Assembly: GCA_946183715.1 (NCBI GenBank)
Contig: CAMHDB010000127.1
Location: forward strand, 1 to 5,770
Direction: 5' to 3'
Length of the DNA stretch: 5,770 nucleotides
Source: an uncultured Oscillibacter sp.
Lineage (GTDB): Bacteria; Bacillota; Clostridia; Oscillospirales; Oscillospiraceae
The notes beneath the pieces are model-generated. The model had not been told where the DNA came from. It ran no database searches and saw only the letters and a list, made by a program, of their open reading frames with translations. The position numbers and the translations under genes are program-made. Below, piece by piece: positions 1 to 5,770 of this stretch (position 1 is its first letter; the number at the start of each line of letters is the position of its first letter).

Positions 1-1433
1 TGGTCAAGGACGAACTCTACCTCGCCATGAGCGACCCCATGAACTTTATCGCCATTGAGGAAGTGCGAAAGGCGGTTCGCAAAAAAATTGTGCCGATGGT
101 GGCCACGTCCGCCGGGGTCGAACACGCCATTCAAATCCTGTACAGCAACGAGAACGCCGCCAAGGCCATCGAGGACATGAAGCGCGAAGCCGCCGCCAGT
201 GGCGAGACCGCTTCCGGGCCTGACCTGAATTTCGTCACGACCCAACTGGGCGACGATTCCGTCAACAGCGCCCCGACTATCCGCCTAGTCAACTCCATGA
301 TTGAGCGCGCCATACAGGAGCGCGCCAGCGACATCCACATCGAGCCGCGCGAGAGCGGGCTTTATGTGCGTATGCGTATCGACGGCGTCATGCAGGAGAT
401 TCTCACGGTGCCCAAAGACATCCAAAGCTCCGTGATTTCGCGTATCAAAATCATGAGCGCTATGGACATCTCCGAACGGCGCATTCCGCAGGACGGGCGT
501 TTCAACGTGCAGTCGAAAGAGAAGGCCGTAGACCTCCGCGTGTCGACGCTCCCGACGGCGTTCGGGGAGAAAATCGTGCTCCGCCTTCTGGACAAGTCCG
601 GCGGCTACGTCAGCCGGGATGCAATCGGCCTGACGGGCCCCGACCTCGCGCACTACGAGGAACTGCTGAAAATCCGGAACGGAATGGTTCTGATTGTCGG
701 CCCGACCGGAAGCGGCAAGAGTACGACCATGTACGCCATGATTAACGAGCTGAACACGAAGGAAGTCAACCTCGTGACGCTGGAGGACCCGATAGAGTAC
801 AACATCGAGGGTATCAATCAGGTACAGATTAACGAGAAAACCAACATGACGTTTGCCAACGGCTTACGCGCGATTCTGCGTCAGGACCCGGACATTATCG
901 CCGTCGGCGAAATCCGCGACGGCGAGACCGCCGACATCGCCATGCGTTCGGCGATTACCGGGCACGTCGTGCTCTCCACCATCCACACCAACGACGCCGT
1001 GGGCGCGATTGACCGTCTGCGCGACATCGGCGCGGAGCCGTACATTATCTCCGCCGCGTTGCGGGGCGTCATCTCACAGCGACTTGTGCGGCGCGTCTGC
1101 CCGCACTGCCGCAAGGCCTACACCCCCGACGAAAACGAGCTACGGCAACTCGGGCTTTCCGGGAAAACCGGGTTGCAGTTCTACCGCGGCACGGGCTGTC
1201 CGGAGTGCTTCAACACCGGCTACCGGGGCCGGATTGCCGTCTTTGAAATGCTCCTGATTACCCCGCGCGTGCGTACCCTTATCTACGAACAGCGGGGACG
1301 GAACGCCATCGAACAGGAGTTGAAGCGCCCGGAGAGCGGATTTATTTCCATGCTGGAGAACGGCGTCCGGCTGGTACTGGCGGGCATTACGAGCAGTGAC
1401 GAGGTGCTCCGCGTAGTCACCGAGGATTTCTGA
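1..1433 (+). CDS. pilB: PilB/GspE-type type IV pilus extension ATPase (5' partial)
   Basis: Cytoplasmic hexameric ATPase that powers pilin polymerisation through the PilC platform. The reading frame is open from base 3, upstream of the first ATG at 27. The residues before that ATG (DELYLAMSDP) continue naturally into the end of an MshEN/GspE N-terminal domain, so the true start lies before the window and the ATG at 27 is internal. Counting from that Met: the ASDIHIEPR segment opens the second N-domain, Walker A GPTGSGKS is at 225-232, and the Walker B region DIIAVGEIRD is at 289-298 with catalytic Glu295. The His box includes H313 and H320 (TGHVVLSTIHTND). A zinc-binding tetracysteine (C358/C361 CPHC and C391/C394 CPEC) is typical of PilB/GspE and absent from PilT, which settles the assignment. 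The stop TGA is at 1431-1433, and pilT follows after 24 nt. No key residue is missing. Confidence 0.96.
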   Translation, partial: VKDELYLAMSDPMNFIAIEEVRKAVRKKIVPMVATSAGVEHAIQILYSNENAAKAIEDMKREAAASGETASGPDLNFVTTQLGDDSVNSAPTIRLVNSMIERAIQERASDIHIEPRESGLYVRMRIDGVMQEILTVPKDIQSSVISRIKIMSAMDISERRIPQDGRFNVQSKEKAVDLRVSTLPTAFGEKIVLRLLDKSGGYVSRDAIGLTGPDLAHYEELLKIRNGMVLIVGPTGSGKSTTMYAMINELNTKEVNLVTLEDPIEYNIEGINQVQINEKTNMTFANGLRAILRQDPDIIAVGEIRDGETADIAMRSAITGHVVLSTIHTNDAVGAIDRLRDIGAEPYIISAALRGVISQRLVRRVCPHCRKAYTPDENELRQLGLSGKTGLQFYRGTGCPECFNTGYRGRIAVFEMLLITPRVRTLIYEQRGRNAIEQELKRPESGFISMLENGVRLVLAGITSSDEVLRVVTEDF

Positions 1434-1457
1434 CAAGCGAAGGGAGAAAATTGTACT

Positions 1458-2504
1458 ATGATGACCGTAGAAGAAATGGTAGCCAAGGCCAAGCGCGACG
1501 GCGCGTCGGACGTACACGTTATCGAGGGCCTGCCGCCCAAGTACCGCCTCGACGGGCAAGTACAGGACATGGACAGCGTCGTCATGACGCACGACGACTG
1601 CGTGTCGATTGCGCGCTACCTCGCCGGGGAGGAGGGCTACCGGACGTTCGATAAAGTCGGAGAGTTCGACGGGGCCGGGACGTATGCCGGGAACCGTTGC
1701 CGTATCCACCTGTTCAAGCAGCAGGGCAACCCGTCCCTCGCTCTGCGCCTTCTCCGCGAATCCATCCCGCAACTCGAAAATCTGGGCGTCCCGCCCGCCG
1801 TCCTGAAGCTCACCGATTTACACAAGGGCATCGTCCTTGTCACGGGCGAGACGGGCTCCGGCAAGTCCACGACGCTGGCCGCCCTGCTCGATTCCATCAA
1901 CCACCACTACAGAAGCCATATTGTCACGCTGGAAGACCCGGTAGAGTACCTGTACAAGCCCGACCTGTGCGCGATTAACCAGCGGGAAGTCGGCAAGGAC
2001 ACGGCGAGTTTCGCCGAGGGACTGCGCGCGAGCCTCCGCGAGGACCCCAACGTGATTCTCATAGGCGAAATGCGCGACAAGGACACCATCGAGACCGCCA
2101 TCACCGCCGCCGAGACCGGACACCTTGTGTTCGGCACCTTGCACACCGGGAGCGCGTCCGACTCGATTGACCGTATGGTGCAGGTCTTTCCCGCCGACGA
2201 GCAGACGCAAATACGCTTACAGCTCTCCATGACCCTCATGGCCGTGCTGACACAGCAGTTGATTCCCAAGAAGGGCGGCGGGCGCGCGCTGGCCTGCGAA
2301 CTCATGATAGTCACGGACGCCATCCGGAACCTCATCCGCGCCGGGAATACGCCGCAAATCGCCAACGCCGTCGCGACTTCCGCCGCAATCGGCGGGCAGA
2401 CTATGGACCAAGCCCTGTTGCGCCTCGTGCGCTCCGGACAGGTCACGAAAGAAATGGCCGTCCACTACGCCCACAACGCCGACTACGTCCGCAAAAACTG
2501 CTGA
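1458..2504 (+). CDS. pilT: PilT-type twitching motility / pilus retraction ATPase
   Basis: Cytoplasmic hexameric ATPase that drives pilus depolymerisation; 348 aa, the normal PilT length. The PAS-like N-domain starts with GASDVHVIEGLPPKYR. Walker A GETGSGKST is at residues 130-138. The Walker B region EDPNVILIGEMRD is at about 195-207 with catalytic Glu204. The His-box residues are H222 and H229 (TGHLVFGTLHT). There is no zinc tetracysteine, unlike PilB. The C-terminal PilT signature reads AIRNLIRA at 288-295, where the family motif is AIRNLIRE, so Glu is replaced by Ala295. The ATG at 1458 is preferred to the adjacent ATG at 1461 because the ribosome site AAGGGAG (1440-1446) is nearer its usual distance, though both are possible. 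The gene lies 24 nt after pilB and 28 nt before the pilC start, so it is probably co-transcribed with both. Confidence 0.95.
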   Translation: MMTVEEMVAKAKRDGASDVHVIEGLPPKYRLDGQVQDMDSVVMTHDDCVSIARYLAGEEGYRTFDKVGEFDGAGTYAGNRCRIHLFKQQGNPSLALRLLRESIPQLENLGVPPAVLKLTDLHKGIVLVTGETGSGKSTTLAALLDSINHHYRSHIVTLEDPVEYLYKPDLCAINQREVGKDTASFAEGLRASLREDPNVILIGEMRDKDTIETAITAAETGHLVFGTLHTGSASDSIDRMVQVFPADEQTQIRLQLSMTLMAVLTQQLIPKKGGGRALACELMIVTDAIRNLIRAGNTPQIANAVATSAAIGGQTMDQALLRLVRSGQVTKEMAVHYAHNADYVRKNC

Positions 2505-2517
2505 GGCCTGAATCTTG

Positions 2518-2524
2518 AAGGGGG
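2518..2524 (+). promoter_or_regulatory. Ribosome binding site that sets the pilC start
   Basis: AAGGGGG lies 8 nt before the ATG at 2533. A longer reading from the TTG at 2515 would put this site inside the coding sequence and has no comparable ribosome site of its own, so ATG 2533 is chosen. Confidence 0.75.
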
Positions 2525-2532
2525 CGGTTACT

Positions 2533-3753
2533 ATGGCACAGTTCAAATACGTGGCGCTCTCCCGGAGCGGGGAGCGCGTAAACGGGCTGATTGAGGGCTA
2601 CAACGAACTCGACGCCGCCGCGCGCGTCAAGGAAAACCACAGCGTCATTCTGAAAATCAAGGCCGTCGACGAGAAGAAGAACGAAGTCGGACTGCTCAAT
2701 ATGGACATCGGCGGCAACAGGCTGAATAAAAAGGCCTTTATCGTCATGTGCAGTCAGTTTGCCATCATTCTCAAGTCGGGCGTGCCGATTGTGCGCACGG
2801 TACAGCTTATCGGCGACAAGACCGCCGACAAGGTTCTCCGCAAAATGCTGAAACAAATCGCCGTCGACGTGGAGGGCGGGCGCTCGCTCTCCGCCGCCTT
2901 TGAGGAACACGGGGCGCATATCCTGCCGGGCACGTTCGTCGAAACCTTGCGCGCCGGGGAGGAATCCGGCAATCTCGACCGCTCTTTCGATACCATGTAC
3001 CACCATTTCGACAAGCAGATGAAAATGGGCAACAAGGTCAGAAGCGCCATGTCCTACCCGATGTTCGTACTGTTTATCGCCGTCGTCGTGGTCGCCGTGA
3101 TTATGATTAAGGTCGTCCCGACGTTCATGACCTTCTTTGCCGACGCCGGGAAGGAACTCCCCCTCCCGACACGAATCCTGATTGCCATTTCGGATTTCTT
3201 CGTCTACCGCTGGATGGTGATTGTCGCCATTATCGCCGCGATTGTCATTGTCTATCAGCTCATGTCGCATTCGGAAAACGGGCGTATGCTCCTCGCCAAG
3301 GCGCAGTTGAAACTCCCGGTGCTGGGCAATATCGCCGAACTCAACGCCGCGAGCCAGTTCGCGAACTCCATGACCACCCTGCTGGAATCCGGCCTGACCA
3401 TGAACAAGGCGGTATCCATCACCGCCAAGACGCTCGACAATTACTTTATCTCCACGGAGACCGGGAAACTCGCAAGCCGTCTGGAAGAGGGGCACTCCCT
3501 CGGGGCGTCCATGCGGGAGAATCAGGTACTGCCCGACATCCTCGTCGACATGACGGGCGTCGGGGAGGAGACCGGAGAGCTGACTTCCACTCTCGACACA
3601 ATCGCCCTGTACTACGACGCCGAACTCGAAATGGCGATTCAGTCCGCCTTGGAGAAACTCGAACCGGCGATGTTAGTCTTTCTGGCCGTGGTGGCGGGCG
3701 GGATTGTCGGCACGATTTACCTGACGATGTTCTCCATGTACTCCATTATGTGA
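2533..3753 (+). CDS. pilC: PilC/GspF-type inner-membrane platform protein
   Basis: Polytopic inner-membrane protein on which PilB and PilT act to insert and remove pilin subunits. The product is 406 aa from the ATG at 2533, the normal family length. It opens with the typical short MAQFKYVALSRSGERVNG segment (compare F-x-Y-x-A in PilC/GspF). Two duplicated T2SSF helical domains follow, at about residues 66-190 (CSQFAIILKSGVPIV) and 271-395 (ASQFANSMTTLLESGL); the repeated pattern of small gapped motifs ending in GEESG / GEETG is characteristic. Hydrophobic membrane segments are seen at about 177-202, 227-244 and 379-400. The protein ends in the common MFSMYSIM-like tail. The TTG-initiated alternative at 2515 adds six residues and is less likely. 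The stop TGA is at 3751-3753, followed by the longest gap in the window. Confidence 0.95.
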   Translation: MAQFKYVALSRSGERVNGLIEGYNELDAAARVKENHSVILKIKAVDEKKNEVGLLNMDIGGNRLNKKAFIVMCSQFAIILKSGVPIVRTVQLIGDKTADKVLRKMLKQIAVDVEGGRSLSAAFEEHGAHILPGTFVETLRAGEESGNLDRSFDTMYHHFDKQMKMGNKVRSAMSYPMFVLFIAVVVVAVIMIKVVPTFMTFFADAGKELPLPTRILIAISDFFVYRWMVIVAIIAAIVIVYQLMSHSENGRMLLAKAQLKLPVLGNIAELNAASQFANSMTTLLESGLTMNKAVSITAKTLDNYFISTETGKLASRLEEGHSLGASMRENQVLPDILVDMTGVGEETGELTSTLDTIALYYDAELEMAIQSALEKLEPAMLVFLAVVAGGIVGTIYLTMFSMYSIM

Positions 3754-3776
3754 AACTGTTACGGAACTGTCACCGG
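3754..3776 (+). repeat. Short 11-bp-phased direct repeat upstream of a promoter
   Basis: AACTGTTACGG (from 3754) is followed immediately by AACTGTCACCGG (from 3765). The AACTGT cores repeat with an 11-bp period, about one helical turn, and end 7 bp before the -35 box at 3784. The position suits an activator or response-regulator site, but no known operator is recognised. Confidence 0.45.
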
Positions 3777-3783
3777 ATGGGCC

Positions 3784-3812
3784 TTGAAAATGCCGCCGGG
3801 GCGGGGTATGCT
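3784..3812 (+). promoter_or_regulatory. Probable sigma70/sigmaA promoter for the prepilin-like gene
   Basis: The -35 box TTGAAA (3784-3789) is one base off the consensus TTGACA. It is separated by exactly 17 bp (3790-3806) from the -10 box TATGCT (3807-3812; consensus TATAAT). Transcription would be expected to start near 3819, leaving a leader of about 20 nt that carries the ribosome site at 3824-3830. This lies in the only intergenic gap longer than 30 nt, consistent with separate control of the pilin-like gene and the genes after it. No terminator is seen between pilC and this promoter, so read-through from pilC is also likely. Confidence 0.6.
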
Positions 3813-3823
3813 GGGGGCGAACG

Positions 3824-3830
3824 AAAGGAG
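3824..3830 (+). promoter_or_regulatory. Strong ribosome binding site selecting a GTG start
   Basis: AAAGGAG lies 8 nt before GTG 3839. It is the closest match to the Shine-Dalgarno consensus in the window and fixes a non-ATG start for the prepilin-like gene. Confidence 0.8.
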
Positions 3831-3838
3831 ACGCCGCT

Positions 3839-4561
3839 GTGATACATCGGAAATGGACGGACTGTCGCGGGGGCGTCAACCGCCTAGTCGCGATTCTGCT
3901 GGGGCTTGTCGGGGTCATGCTGATTCTGATTGCCGTCCCGGCGTACAGGAACTATCGGGAGAGCGCCGAGAGTATCGGCTGTTCGTTCGCGCTGGACAAG
4001 GCGCAGGATATGATGGCGGTCGAGTACCTGTTCAACAACTGGAACCTGACCGTACAGGAGGCGGCGGCGGTCGTGGACAAGAGCCGCTACGAGCGCGACG
4101 AACTCTGTCCGGGCGGCGGCGACTACTTCATCGTCCGGGAGGAGGACGGCCCCGGCTACCGCGTCGCGTGCGGCCTGCACGACGACGACACCCGCGAGCG
4201 GACGCGCCTGTGTTCCGGCGCGGTAATGAAACGCCTGTTGGACGAACTGCAAAACGGCGACGCGAACCGGAAGAAAGTCACGGTACTGCTGAACGGGAAG
4301 AAACTCGTCTGCGAGCGCGTGGACGCCGACCCGGGGCTGTTGTTCGGCACGAAGGCGGACATTGAGCGCAAGGGGACTGTGTGCTACTACGCGCTGACGG
4401 GCGACGAGGAGGCCCGCAAGGCCGCCGAACGCGCGAAAGACATCGACCTGTCGGAACTTGAGGACGGGCAAATGTGGTATTTCGGTTTCGCGGACGAGAA
4501 CTACGCCTCCATTTGGACGTACAGCAGGGGCTGGAGCGGGAACGCGTGGAACGTCCGCTAA
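3839..4561 (+). CDS. Divergent type IV prepilin-like protein lacking Glu5
   Basis: 240-aa protein with a GTG start, probably a T4P minor pilin or pseudopilin secreted by this machine. A short basic leader (MIHRKWTDCRGG) ends in Gly11-Gly12. A hydrophobic helix follows (about residues 13-36: VNRLVAILL, then GLVGVMLILIAVPAYRNY). If cleavage follows Gly12, Pro34 becomes Pro22 of the mature protein, exactly where classical pilins have it, as in AVPAY. However, position +1 is Val, +3 is Arg and +5 is Val rather than the usual Phe, Leu and Glu. The soluble part has CPGGGDY at 90-96 and a second cysteine at 111 (ACGLH), a Cys-Pro-Gly-Gly...Cys arrangement seen in many Bacillota pilins. Other cysteines are at 9, 48, 125, 158 and 182. 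The C-terminus is Trp/Tyr-rich. Its position between pilC and pilD supports a pilin role. A non-pilin membrane-anchored protein remains possible. Confidence 0.75.
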   Translation: MIHRKWTDCRGGVNRLVAILLGLVGVMLILIAVPAYRNYRESAESIGCSFALDKAQDMMAVEYLFNNWNLTVQEAAAVVDKSRYERDELCPGGGDYFIVREEDGPGYRVACGLHDDDTRERTRLCSGAVMKRLLDELQNGDANRKKVTVLLNGKKLVCERVDADPGLLFGTKADIERKGTVCYYALTGDEEARKAAERAKDIDLSELEDGQMWYFGFADENYASIWTYSRGWSGNAWNVR

Positions 4562-4579
4562 GCCGGAAAGGGGCGTGCG

Positions 4580-5374
4580 ATGTTCAGTATTTACCTGTCG
4601 AAAGAAATCTTGTACTACTTTTGCTTTGTCGCGGCACTGTTCGGGGCGGCAATGGGTTCTTTTCTCAACTGCGCGGCGTGGCGGATTGCGCGCGGGGAAT
4701 CGTTCCTGACGGGCCGGAGCCGCTGTCCGTCGTGCGGACACCCCCTCGGCCCCGCCGACCTCCTGCCCGTACTCGGCTGGTTACTGCGGCGCGGGCGCTG
4801 TCACTACTGCGGCGCGCCCGTCTCCCCGCGCTACGTCCTCACGGAGTGCGCCTGCGCCGCGCTGACTGTGCTGTGCCTGTTGCGCTTCGACCTCTCGGCG
4901 CTCTGCCTGCGGAACTACGTCTTTCTCTGCTGTCTGTTCTGCCTCTCTCTGGTCGATTTGGACAGTTTTATTATCCCCGACGGCTGTCTGCTGTTCCCCG
5001 CGCTGGCGTGGTTCGCCGCGCTCCCGTGGTGCGGACTGCCCGCCCGTGAGATTGTTGTACATGTCCTGTCGGCCCTGCTCTGCGGCGGCGCGGTACTCGC
5101 GCTCTCGCTCCTCATGGACAAGCTCCTGCAAAAAGAATCCCTCGGCGGCGGGGATATCAAACTTTTCGCGCTCGTCGCGCTCTACCTCGGCCCGGTCGCG
5201 TTCCTGTTCGCGCTGTTGTTCTCCTGCGTACTGGGCCTGCTGTTCGCCGCCGCCACGCGCCGCGGTACGGGTACTCCGTTCCCGTTCGGGCCCGCGATTG
5301 CCGCCGCGTGTACGTGTATGCTCCTCTTCGGTCAGGGCCTGACCGCGTGGTACCTCAGTCTGCTGGGGTTGTAA
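4580..5374 (+). CDS. pilD: PilD-type prepilin peptidase and N-methyltransferase
   Basis: Polytopic inner-membrane aspartic protease (A24 family) that removes prepilin leaders and usually methylates the new N-terminus; 264 aa, normal length. The N-terminal DiS_P_DiS domain has the two cysteine pairs C49/C52 (CPSC) and C74/C77 (CHYC) associated with the bifunctional bacterial enzymes, and GSFLNCAAWRI is the usual opening motif. The peptidase domain has VDLDSFIIPD (Asp126, Asp128 and Asp134) and the GxGD-type motif GGGD with Asp192, which supplies the second catalytic Asp. The conserved PFPFGPAIA segment is near 233-241. Several hydrophobic helices span about residues 10-30, 86-131, 136-180, 196-226 and 236-263. 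The start ATG at 4580 follows AAAGGGG (4567-4573) by 6 nt. The gene lies 18 nt after the prepilin-like gene, so translation and transcription are probably linked. The protein is unusually cysteine-rich outside the zinc pairs. Confidence 0.95.
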   Translation: MFSIYLSKEILYYFCFVAALFGAAMGSFLNCAAWRIARGESFLTGRSRCPSCGHPLGPADLLPVLGWLLRRGRCHYCGAPVSPRYVLTECACAALTVLCLLRFDLSALCLRNYVFLCCLFCLSLVDLDSFIIPDGCLLFPALAWFAALPWCGLPAREIVVHVLSALLCGGAVLALSLLMDKLLQKESLGGGDIKLFALVALYLGPVAFLFALLFSCVLGLLFAAATRRGTGTPFPFGPAIAAACTCMLLFGQGLTAWYLSLLGL

Positions 5375-5384
5375 GGAACGGAAT

Positions 5385-5388
5385 GGAG
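5385..5388 (+). promoter_or_regulatory. Ribosome binding site selecting the pilM start
   Basis: GGAG lies 8 nt before ATG 5397. The later in-frame ATG codons at 5418, 5433, 5442 and 5451 have no comparable upstream site, so the N-terminal extension described for pilM is probably translated. Confidence 0.6.
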
Positions 5389-5396
5389 TGGTTGCT

Positions 5397-5770
5397 ATGC
5401 CCCTTACACTGCCTTCAATGGCCAAGACGAAAATGCCCAAAATGCCGCCCATGCCCAAACTCCCCAAGACGCTCCTCGGTATCGACATGGGCAACGACAC
5501 GCTGAAAGTCGCGCTCTGCCGCGGCTCGACGGTGCGGAAAGTCGCCTCCGCGCCCATGCCGAAGAACCTGCTCCGGGAGGGCCGCGTGACTTCCCCGGAA
5601 GCCATGGGCGAATTTATCAAGCAGACGCTCAAGCAGAACGGCCTGCGCCACGTCACCAACGCCGCCGTGGTGCTCTCCAACGAGACTTCCTACGTCCGGG
5701 AGGTCTCCATGCCGCTCATGTCCGCCGAACAGCTCGTCATCAACATCCCCTACGAGTTCAACGACTACAT
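5397..5770 (+). CDS. pilM: PilM-type actin-like T4P alignment protein (3' partial)
   Basis: FtsA/actin-fold cytoplasmic protein that in known T4P systems binds the cytoplasmic tail of PilN and contributes to the inner-membrane alignment complex. The 124 codons in view run open to the window edge with no stop. After an unusual N-terminal stretch comes LLGIDMGNDTLKVAL (residues 26-40), the phosphate-1 nucleotide-binding motif of PilM (family form GIDIGxxxxKV). VVLSNETSYVREVSMPLM (about 91-108) and the following INIPYEFNDY match the family pattern of a strand, then a leucine/proline turn, then a helix leading to EF-x-x-Y. The first 25 residues are rich in Met, Pro and Lys, with MPK-like units (KMPKMPPMPKLPK) not usual in PilM. 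The gene starts 22 nt after pilD, and pilN and pilO would be expected next. The start depends on the GGAG at 5385-5388. Confidence 0.88.
   Translation, partial: MPLTLPSMAKTKMPKMPPMPKLPKTLLGIDMGNDTLKVALCRGSTVRKVASAPMPKNLLREGRVTSPEAMGEFIKQTLKQNGLRHVTNAAVVLSNETSYVREVSMPLMSAEQLVINIPYEFNDY

Noticed and set aside
282..291. The 10-mer CCGCCTAGTC, which recurs near 3880
   Set aside because: Both copies encode Arg-Leu-Val inside unrelated genes with no shared flanks or symmetry, so this is probably coincidence despite the rare CTAG.
2443..3495. A 350-codon open frame on the minus strand opposite pilC
   Set aside because: It is antisense to a clear PilC gene, shows no recognisable domains, is rich in His/Gly/Arg as expected from reversed GC-rich codons, and has no ribosome site that I can see.
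3793..3804. A MerR-type operator in the promoter spacer
   Set aside because: MerR-type promoters usually have a 19-20 bp spacer. Here the spacer is the optimal 17 bp, so that mechanism does not fit.
3754..3838. A transcription terminator between pilC and the pilin-like gene
   Set aside because: No GC-rich stem followed by a T-run is present. The CCGCC/GGCGG dyad has only a 2-base loop and no T-tract.
3784..4365. A + strand open frame starting at TTG 3784 across the pilin-like gene
   Set aside because: It is a different frame of the prepilin-like gene, Arg/Gly-rich, and its start coincides with the -35 box. The GTG at 3839 with AAAGGAG gives a coherent pilin-like protein.
3884..4741. A 285-codon minus-strand open frame opposite the pilin-like gene and pilD
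   Set aside because: It overlaps two well-supported genes with good ribosome sites. Its Arg/Ala/Val-rich low-complexity composition is typical of a shadow frame.
4781..5680. A 299-codon minus-strand open frame opposite pilD and pilM
   Set aside because: It covers the catalytic part of PilD and the start of PilM on the other strand, and its sequence is Glu/Arg/Gln-rich without motifs, so it is a shadow.
1..5770. tRNA, rRNA, CRISPR, insertion sequence or attachment sites
   Set aside because: Coding DNA fills almost the whole window. The gaps are 18-28 nt apart from one of 85 nt, and I see no inverted terminal repeats, repeat-spacer pattern or tRNA-like cloverleaf.

Overview
The window is a tightly packed block of type IV pilus (T4P) assembly genes, all on the + strand. 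In order it holds pilB (5' end cut off by the window), pilT, pilC, a divergent prepilin-like gene, pilD and pilM (3' end cut off). Every gene has a recognisable Shine-Dalgarno sequence. Most intergenic gaps are only 18 to 28 nt, which is what one expects of an operon.

The DNA is GC-rich by eye. The strong AAGGAG-like ribosome sites, the presence of both PilM and PilT, and the Cys-Pro-Gly-Gly type motif in the pilin-like protein fit a GC-rich member of the Bacillota, probably Clostridia. This is an inference and the taxon cannot be fixed from the sequence alone.

Layout: bases 1-1433 encode the PilB extension ATPase, from the end of its MshEN-like N-domain onward. Bases 1458-2504 encode the PilT retraction ATPase. 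Bases 2533-3753 encode PilC, the inner-membrane platform. The 85-nt gap 3754-3838 is the only long spacer. It carries a near-consensus sigma70/sigmaA-type promoter (TTGAAA, 17 bp, TATGCT) and, just upstream, an 11-bp-phased direct repeat. Bases 3839-4561 encode a prepilin-like protein that keeps the Gly at the cleavage site and Pro22 but lacks Glu5. Bases 4580-5374 encode the PilD prepilin peptidase/methylase. Bases 5397-5770 encode the start of PilM, an actin-like cytoplasmic partner.

Together these make the core of a retractile T4P machine: PilB and PilT drive pilin polymerisation and depolymerisation through PilC, PilD processes prepilins, and PilM links the cytoplasmic side to inner-membrane alignment proteins (PilN/PilO, expected downstream but not in view). 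No ordinary FTLIE-type major pilin is present in the window.

The most striking signal that genes do not explain is the complete absence of GATC from all 5770 bases, although GATT, GATG and GATA are common. Ile is written ATT, never ATC, whenever the preceding base is G. This points to strong selection against a GATC site.
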